Made by a program: the position numbers and the translations under genes. Below, one piece after another: positions 57,444 to 64,000 of a stretch of DNA of 64,000 nt (positions are counted from its first letter, which is position 1; every line of letters begins with the position of its first letter). The DNA is from Hericium rajendrae (taxonomy: Eukaryota; Basidiomycota; Agaricomycetes; Russulales; Hericiaceae): the NCBI GenBank assembly GCA_033439255.1, contig CM065880.1, positions 1-64,000 of the forward strand, read 5' to 3'. The notes beneath the pieces are model-generated. The model made no database searches. It was not told the origin of the DNA and saw nothing but the letters and a program-made list of their open reading frames with translations.

Positions 57444-60400
57444 TTGAGATACTTGGTCCCCTCGCACCCCCCGGTACACTGTTGGTTTTGGTTTTGGCTG
57501 CCGCCTCCATTCCCAGGGTACACACATCATTTTGGAGCCCACCACGAGGGTTCCATACTCAAAATAGAGCCGCGTCGTACTAGGAGTAGCGCACGGTCGA
57601 ATCCAGATCGTACCCTCGAACAAGAAGTCCGTGTTGCGACTCAGGACCCTCAGCAAGTTTCCCCCGACCTACCGTCACCTTTCCCACCGGTTCCAACTCC
57701 CACTAGTCCCCTTACTCCCATCGACGAAGAGTTCGAAATTCCCGAGCTCGAGCGTTCCTTCATCGTTCCTACTCCACCCGTATCGCCAACCCCGGCGCCG
57801 CGACCCCTTGCCGGCCCCTCTGCTACCGCGGGTCCTAGGACAACGCCGCACCAGGCGACTTTGCCTGCTACCCCCCGTCCCCCTTCTCCTACTCAACAAC
57901 ACAGCCCACTAGCCCCAGCACGTTTCCCCTTCCCCAGGCCACCAAGTATCCAACCAGTCATGCTGCCCCCCTCCATGCCTATGCACGGCGAGAGCGGTGC
58001 TCCCAAGTTCGACACCAACTCCCCCCGCGAGCTGGGCCGTTACTTCCTCGATCTCGAATTTTGTTTTCAGCGTTCCTCCGTGGCAGATGACGCGGAGAAA
58101 AAGAGTCATGCAGTCCGTCTCCTCTCAGACGTTGACGCACAAGAGCTGTGGCGGTCCGAGGCCAAGTATGCCGCCGGCACTTGGGACGAATTCAAGAAAG
58201 CTATCCACGAACTCTACCCGGGCTCGGCTAAGGAGAATACCTTTTCGCGTCAAGATTTGGAGTCACTCGTCCACCGAACTGCCGAGTCCACCCTCAGTTC
58301 CGTCGGCGAACTTGGTGCGTTCTCGCGCGAGTTCACGGTCATCACGCGCTACCTGAAAGGCAAGAACTGCATCTCCGATATTGAGGAACAACGCTGGTTT
58401 TTGGCGGCGCTCCCCGAACGTCTTCGCCTGCGGGTAGAGGACCGCCTTGCTCTTACCAAGCCTGATCACCATCCCGACGATCCGCACCCGATCAACGACG
58501 TCTATAGGGCCGCAGAGTGGTGCATGTATGGCACTGCCATCACCCCCGACCCGTACCTGCGTGGACCGTCGTCAACTCAAGCCACCGCGTCGTCATCAAC
58601 CGCCGATGCAGGCTCAGGAACGACTATCCAGATTAAGAGTGAGCAGTTAGCGTCACTGGCCGATATCCTCTTGAGGAGCGCGCAGCAGCCCTCGCGTCAA
58701 CCGATGGTCTCCGGAGGTAATCAAGGCACGCCAATGCGCGGGCGAATGGGGTCGGATCAGTGCAACTTCTGTGGGAACGTGGGGCATTTCGTGCGCAAAT
58801 GCATGACAGCCCAGGAATACATGGCCGCCGGCAAGTGCAAGAAGGACGTCCAAGGCAAGATGGTCTTACCCTCTGGGGCTTGGCTCCCGCAAGGACCCCC
58901 AGGCGCGACTATGGCCGAACGGATCGACGAATACCACCGTATGAACCCCAATCAGCGAGCCACGGGTCAGCTTATGATGGGTGTAGCCGGTACCCACCAG
59001 GCAAGTTCGCCGCGGGCGGGGCTCCCTCCCTACGGCTATCGCGTCGCGCTGGCATACGCTCAGACCACCGTGTCCCCCTATACCCAGGTCCAGGCAGGGT
59101 TGTACCAGCTCACCACAGACGCACGGATTGAGAGCCTGGAGGGCGAGCTACGGCGGTTATACCAGTTGAAGGACGCCTCGGTTGTGCCCCCACCCAATGC
59201 CGCGGCCAGCCGTGATAGAGCTAACCGGGCGTTGGAACGAGCTCGCAGGATGGAAGAGCCTGCCCGCCAACCAGCCCCTCCACGATTGCCCCGTGCGCCA
59301 CTGCGCCCGACCATCGAGGACGAACCAGAGCCGCCGCGGGCGTCCCTGCCCCCTCCGCAAGCTTCACCGGCCCCAGGCCCGGAACGAGACGTCCCCCCCC
59401 ACCTTCTATCTCAACCTGCAGTACGCGACGACCTCCGCGACCCTGATGGTCCCGTCCACCCATTTGCCAGAGCCCGCGACGGTGCAAGGCCCGCGCAAGT
59501 CCCAGTGATCGAAGTAGTCGAAGAGACGGGCCCAACCCGTCGTGCGCAAGACTCAGTCGGGCAAGACATGCTGGACCGCGTGTTCGTGTGCGCCATGTCC
59601 CTCCCTATCGAGGTCACCCAGGGCGAGCTCTGGTCCCTGGCGCCTGCACTACGCGCGAAATACAAGGAGGCAGTCTCACGGCGTCACACGCGCCCGGTGG
59701 CGGGACAGAACCTGTTGGAAGTCCTTAACGAGACTGACCTGCTCTCCGAGCTGCCAGGTGAAGATGCAGTCGAGGAGCTGGCCTCGCCAGCGCGTCAAGT
59801 AGAACTCGCTGCAGGTATCCAGTTCGCGAGCGAGCCCGCCGAAGGCGACCGTGTGCAGCACCCGGCCTCGCCCCCTCATCCACGGGTATCTATCCTTTCG
59901 CACCAGTGCGCCGAGCCGCTGGAAGGTGCTGTCGTCCTCCCGGATCCCTACGAGCAGTATCTCAAGCAACTCCGCCCGGACGAAAAGCCTAAACCCCTGA
60001 TCGTCTCGTGCGAGTCTGCGGTGCTGCGTTCTATTGCAGCACTCATAGATCATCAAGAACCGGTCGAGTGCATCTTGGACCCAGGTTCTCAGGTCATCTC
60101 CATGTCAGAGAGCGTTTGCTACACCTTAGGCCTGTCGTATGACCCCACGATTATCCTCACTATGCAATCCGCCAATGGCGAACTTGATGACTCGCTGGGC
60201 CTGTGCCGAAACGTGCCTGCAGTCTTCGGCAACATTGTTCTCTACCTCCAAATACACGTCCTCCGGTCGCCCGCCTACGATATCCTACTCGGACGCCCCT
60301 TCGATGTGCTTACCGAGTCAGTCGTGTGCAGCTACCGCAATGAAACACAGACCATCACCATCTTCGACCCAAACACCGGCGAAGCAGCCACGATCCCCAC

Positions 60401-60467
60401 CCACCCGCGCACTGACATTCAGTATACGCTCGCGGCAAAGGAGGATTTTCGCGCTTCGATGATTTGA
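57444..60467 (+). CDS. Gypsy Gag and retropepsin region
   Basis: Part of the LTR element. A long open region of about 1000 codons: Pro-rich N-terminus, capsid-like helical domain around 57990-58520, zinc knuckle CNFCGNVGHFVRKC near 58761, a long Pro/Arg-rich linker, and an aspartic protease fold near 60060-60320 with active-site motif LDPGSQ. The true Gag start may be one of several ATGs inside this span. Confidence 0.85.
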   Translation: MRYLVPSHPPVHCWFWFWLPPPFPGYTHHFGAHHEGSILKIEPRRTRSSARSNPDRTLEQEVRVATQDPQQVSPDLPSPFPPVPTPTSPLTPIDEEFEIPELERSFIVPTPPVSPTPAPRPLAGPSATAGPRTTPHQATLPATPRPPSPTQQHSPLAPARFPFPRPPSIQPVMLPPSMPMHGESGAPKFDTNSPRELGRYFLDLEFCFQRSSVADDAEKKSHAVRLLSDVDAQELWRSEAKYAAGTWDEFKKAIHELYPGSAKENTFSRQDLESLVHRTAESTLSSVGELGAFSREFTVITRYLKGKNCISDIEEQRWFLAALPERLRLRVEDRLALTKPDHHPDDPHPINDVYRAAEWCMYGTAITPDPYLRGPSSTQATASSSTADAGSGTTIQIKSEQLASLADILLRSAQQPSRQPMVSGGNQGTPMRGRMGSDQCNFCGNVGHFVRKCMTAQEYMAAGKCKKDVQGKMVLPSGAWLPQGPPGATMAERIDEYHRMNPNQRATGQLMMGVAGTHQASSPRAGLPPYGYRVALAYAQTTVSPYTQVQAGLYQLTTDARIESLEGELRRLYQLKDASVVPPPNAAASRDRANRALERARRMEEPARQPAPPRLPRAPLRPTIEDEPEPPRASLPPPQASPAPGPERDVPPHLLSQPAVRDDLRDPDGPVHPFARARDGARPAQVPVIEVVEETGPTRRAQDSVGQDMLDRVFVCAMSLPIEVTQGELWSLAPALRAKYKEAVSRRHTRPVAGQNLLEVLNETDLLSELPGEDAVEELASPARQVELAAGIQFASEPAEGDRVQHPASPPHPRVSILSHQCAEPLEGAVVLPDPYEQYLKQLRPDEKPKPLIVSCESAVLRSIAALIDHQEPVECILDPGSQVISMSESVCYTLGLSYDPTIILTMQSANGELDDSLGLCRNVPAVFGNIVLYLQIHVLRSPAYDILLGRPFDVLTESVVCSYRNETQTITIFDPNTGEAATIPTHPRTDIQYTLAAKEDFRASMI

Positions 60468-63400
60468 TCGAAGATCAAGGAGAGGTCGCCTTCATCGTTG
60501 ATTTCGACTCGGAGACGCCGCAAATCACGGCTTATGCTGCTATACCCCCAGAATGTTCTGAAAACCCAGAAAAACGCCAAGATCATCTTCAATCTCTTTA
60601 TCTCTATGCCTGTGATGCCTCGCTTCTCGACTCTAGTCCGGGGGGTCCTTCGCTTTCGGATGCCCCCGATAAATCTAATTTGTTGTCCGCCTTTCTCTCC
60701 GCTACAGCCTGCAAGTCTGCTTCCGCTTCCAAGCAAGGTCACCCGGGTCCGCCGCCTCCTGGCGCGACGGATACCGGTCCTCCTGTCGCCTCTTACGCCG
60801 CAAAGAAATACAAGCCAGTTGCCCAAAAAGTCCGCCCAGTATTTACGGACCTCCCCGAGCGTTTTCGGGTTCTCCGTAACATCAAAGGCGACCCTCTCCA
60901 AGACCTGCCGGAGTTATCTCCCAATCTGCCCCCGTTCGCTCCCACCGCCCGCTATACCGAAGAAAGAAAAGCGGTTATCGATCGCGCCCATCCAGAAGGT
61001 TTCCTCTGGCCCTCCGAGCGTGACCTACTCCACCATTTCATGTGTCTCCACGATACCGCCTTCGCCTGGGACGATTCAGAGCGGGGACATTTCCGCGAAG
61101 ACTTCTTCCCCTCAGTGGTTATGCCGGTGATACCGCACACCCCCTGGGTCTTGAAGAACCGTCCAATCCCGCCAGGCATCCATGACAAGGTCTGCGAGAT
61201 TATCTGTACCAAGATCGCCGCCGGCGTATATGAGCCTTTGTCATCGTCATATCGCTCACGCTGGTTCTGCGTCACCAAAAAGGATGGTACAAGCCTGCGC
61301 ATTGTGCACAGTCTCGAACCACTCAACAAGGTCACCATCGCTCACTCGGGTGTCCCGCCTTTTACTGACCAGCTCGCCGAGCAGTTCGCCGGGCGTGCTT
61401 GCAGCGGCATCCTCGATCTCTACGTTGGTTACGACGAGCGACTCTTGGCGGAGGAGTCCCACGACATGACCACGTTCCAAACCCCGTTCGGGCCCAAACG
61501 GCTCGTTACGCTGCCCATGGGGTGGACGAACTCCGTGCCTATCTTCCACGACGACATTACCGAAATCCTCCAGCCAGAAATCCCAGCTGTCACCATGCCC
61601 TATATCGATGATGTCCCCATTAAAGGCCCAGCTACCCGTTACGAGTTGCCCGGCAGAAATTTTGAAACTATACCCTGGAACCCAGGTATTCGTCGCTTTG
61701 TCTGGGAACACTTCCAGGGCGCGAACCGTGTCGTCCAACGCATGAAATATTGCGGTGGTACCTTCTCAGGGAAAAAGACTGTCCTTTGCACGCCGGAAAT
61801 CATCGTCGTCGGCCATAGATGCACGCCGGCGGGCCGTTTGCAACTCAGCAACCTCGCCAAGGTCAGCAACTGGCAACCTTGTACCGACCTCTCGGACGTT
61901 CGCGCTTTCCTCGGGACCATTGGCGTGGCCCGCATCTTCATCAAGAACTTTGCAAAACGTGCTCACCATCTGGTACGGCTTACGCGCAAGGACACCCCAT
62001 TCGAGTTCGGCCCAGACCAGTTGGCTGCGCAGGAAGACCTTAAGCAAGCGCTACTCGCATCACCCGCCCTGCGCGCGATAGATTACGAGTCTCCCACCTC
62101 AGTGATCCTGGGCGTCGACACCTCCTATATTGCCATCGGTTACCTACTCTGTCAACAGGATGTGGACGACCCCAAAGTTCGCCGGTATGCCTGCTTCGGC
62201 TCTATCGCCCTGAACGACCGTGAGGCGCGCTTCTCCCAACCAAAGCTGGAATTATATGGCCTATACCGGAGCCTTCGCGCACTCAAACTCTGGCTCATTG
62301 GCGTTCGCAACCTGATTATCGAAGTCGACACCCGTTATATATCCGGCATGCTGAATAATCCCGATCTCGCCCCTAGTGCGTCCATGAACCGGTGGATCAT
62401 CGGCATCCTCATGTTTCAATTTACCCTGGTCCACGTCCCTGGCGAGAAGCATGGGCCGGATGGCCTCTCCCGGCGCCGCCCCCAGGACGATGATGCGCCC
62501 GAACCCGACGACGACTTCGACGACTGGGTCGACCGTGCTTATGGCTTTGTACACATAATAAATGTGCCTCGGATCGGCCACGACCGCCCTCAGCTGGCCC
62601 AACAGCTCATCTCGACCAATGTCGCCGCCGGTGATTTTGTCACGCCTCCTCCACAAGACCACTTGGCGTCCTACGCAGACGTTCCAAGGTCCGAAAAATC
62701 CCTCCTCACGGATGCCCGACTGCGCGCCGTCACCGACTTCCTGCTCCATCCGATCCGCCCTGACGGATTGACGGACCGGGAATACGCTCGCTTCCTGCGT
62801 TATTGCCGCGACTTCTTCATGAAAGGTGGCCGCCTCTGGAAGCACGACAAGACAAATGCGCACAAACTAGTGCTCCCGCCGACCGGCCGCTGGGCTGCTC
62901 TCGTTGAGACTCACGAGTCCGCGGGACACCGTGGCGTCGCCGCAACCGCCCTCCTGCTCGCGGTCCGTTTCTGGTGGCCTTTTATGGGCTCGGATGTCGC
63001 TTGGTTCGTCCGTTCGTGCCATATTTGCCAAGCGTTCCAGATCCGCAAAGTTCTTATCCTGCCAACGGTTGCGGTGCCCGCACCTTTATTTGCGAAAATG
63101 TACATGGATACCATGCACCTGCCGAAATCCAACAATATGCAATACCTGGTCCAAGGACGCTGCTCTGTGTCCCACTTTCCCGAATGGCGCATGCTGCGCA
63201 AAGAACGCAGCGAGCACATTGCTGATTGGATTTACCAAGACATCTTGTGCCGCTGGGGTATGCTCACCGAAATCGTGTCCGACAACGGCGGCCCGTTCGT
63301 TAAAGCCTTGACGCAGCTGGAAAAGAAGTACCACATCCGGCATATCCGCATCTCGGGCTATAACTCGAGAGCCAACGGCATCGCTGAGCGTGTACACTTT

Positions 63401-63900
63401 GACGTACGCCAAGCCCTGATCAAGGCCGCCGACGGCGTGGAGAAGAATTGGAGCTACTCAGCCCACTCCGTGTTCTGGTCGGAACGTATCACCATCCGCC
63501 GGCGCATGGGCTGTTCCCCATACTTCGCGGTAACCGGTACGCACCCCCTGATGCCGCTCGATATCGCTGAAGCCACCTACCTGCTACCGCTGCCCGAGGC
63601 GATCTTGTCCTCTACCGACCTGATCGCCTCCCGCGCTCTTGCCCTGCAGAAGCATCAAAAGGACCTTCAGCGACTTCACAGCCGCGTCTACGAGGCCCGC
63701 CTCCAGGCAGCACGAAAATTCGAACTGGAACATGAACGCACGATCCGCGACTTTGACTTTCGCCGCGGCGAACTGGTACTTGTCCGCAATTCCGCGTACA
63801 GCACCAGCCATTCCCGGAAGACCAAACCGCGCTACCTAGGCCGTACCTCGTCCTCGGCCGCAACAAGGGGCGTGCTTACCTCTTGTGTGAGCTCGACGGT
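60468..63900 (+). mobile_element. Gypsy Pol region: reverse transcriptase, RNase H, integrase
   Basis: Part of the LTR element. Reverse transcriptase lies at about 61080-61650, with the YIDD box near 61600. RNase H lies at about 62090-62430. The integrase follows, with an HHCC zinc-binding domain near 62900-63030 and DDE-type core motifs (MDTMHL, SDNGGPF) from about 63105 to 63420. No chromodomain is visible before the window ends. Gag and Pol of this family are commonly joined by frameshifting or read-through. Confidence 0.88.
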
Positions 63901-64000
63901 ACGTTATTCGACCGGCCCACCGCAGCCTACCGCGTTGTCCCGTATTTCGCCCGTACCATCCTCGATCACCCGCCATTGGAAGATTTCCTCGATGTCGGCA

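Larger units (their letters stand above)
56511..64000 (+). mobile_element. Ty3/Gypsy LTR retrotransposon, truncated by the window edge
   Basis: A fossil or resident element of the Ty3/Gypsy (Metaviridae) class. Parts in order: a probable 5' LTR somewhere within about 56511-57530 (its exact left border cannot be set without the right LTR); a possible primer-binding site near 57530-57550; Gag with a CCHC zinc knuckle; retropepsin; then reverse transcriptase, RNase H and integrase. The order RT-RNase H-integrase defines Gypsy rather than Copia. The 3' LTR is beyond the window. The visible part looks largely whole, with few or no obvious breaks, which suggests a young insertion; LTR divergence cannot be measured here. 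It starts immediately beside the 46-base minisatellite. Confidence 0.93.

Noticed and set aside
1-64000. tRNA or rRNA genes
   Set aside because: No A-box/B-box pairs or cloverleaf, and no rRNA-like sequence, were recognised by eye; a dedicated scan was not possible.

Overview
The window is nuclear DNA of a filamentous basidiomycete, most likely an agaricomycete. Genes are compact and carry many introns of about 48-70 bases with GT...AG ends and CTRAY-like branch sites. Intergenic DNA is short in most of the window. Several families are typical of mushroom-forming fungi: an F-box-like protein starting MGQDW, a seven-helix membrane protein, a sedolisin protease and a fungal-type Dicer. A Ty3/Gypsy retrotransposon fills the right end. 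I name no species. Exon coordinates come from reading splice signals by eye against conserved protein motifs. In each spliced model the exons sum to a whole number of codons, except the GST gene, which carries one extra base.

Layout. 1-5 kb is gene-poor. It holds a GNAT acetyltransferase copy and a small unknown gene, both with an in-frame TAG, and a six-unit tandem repeat. 5-15.3 kb holds ORC2 (+), EBP2 (-), a secreted protein (+), a 0.7 kb MITE, a secreted S53 protease (+) and a JEN-type carboxylate transporter (-). 15.3-20.1 kb has no convincing protein gene. Its minus strand shows a TATA promoter-like module, related to two others near 0.87 and 4.26 kb, followed by a dense run of 5' splice-site-like motifs. 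20.1-40.8 kb is the housekeeping core: PRP6, an F-box-like protein, a Cup1-like LYR protein, Dicer, the ribonucleotide reductase large subunit behind five MluI boxes, a 2-oxoglutarate oxygenase and a seven-helix protein. 42-43.5 kb is a hAT-like element with an 8-base target duplication, split by a second inverted-repeat element whose two ends fold into hairpins of different sequence. 44.3-54 kb holds an Artemis/SNM1-type nuclease, a glutathione S-transferase with a one-base shift, an MFS transporter and farnesyl diphosphate synthase. 54-56.5 kb is degenerate: a CAAGTC-rich tract, a kinase relic and a 46-base minisatellite. From about 56.5 kb a Gypsy element runs off the right edge.

How the genes relate. 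There is no metabolic cluster. ORC2, RNR1 and the Artemis-like nuclease all serve DNA replication or repair, and the RNR1 promoter carries a textbook G1/S box cluster. The S53 protease and the JEN transporter are convergent neighbours that could both serve nutrient uptake, but nothing in the sequence links them. Dicer is the natural counterpart of the transposons seen here.

Most unusual observations: the covarying hairpin-ended element nested in the hAT element; three homologous TATA modules without a protein gene; a 4-base microexon in RNR1; and an Asp-to-Asn change at a metal-binding position of the second RNase III domain of Dicer.
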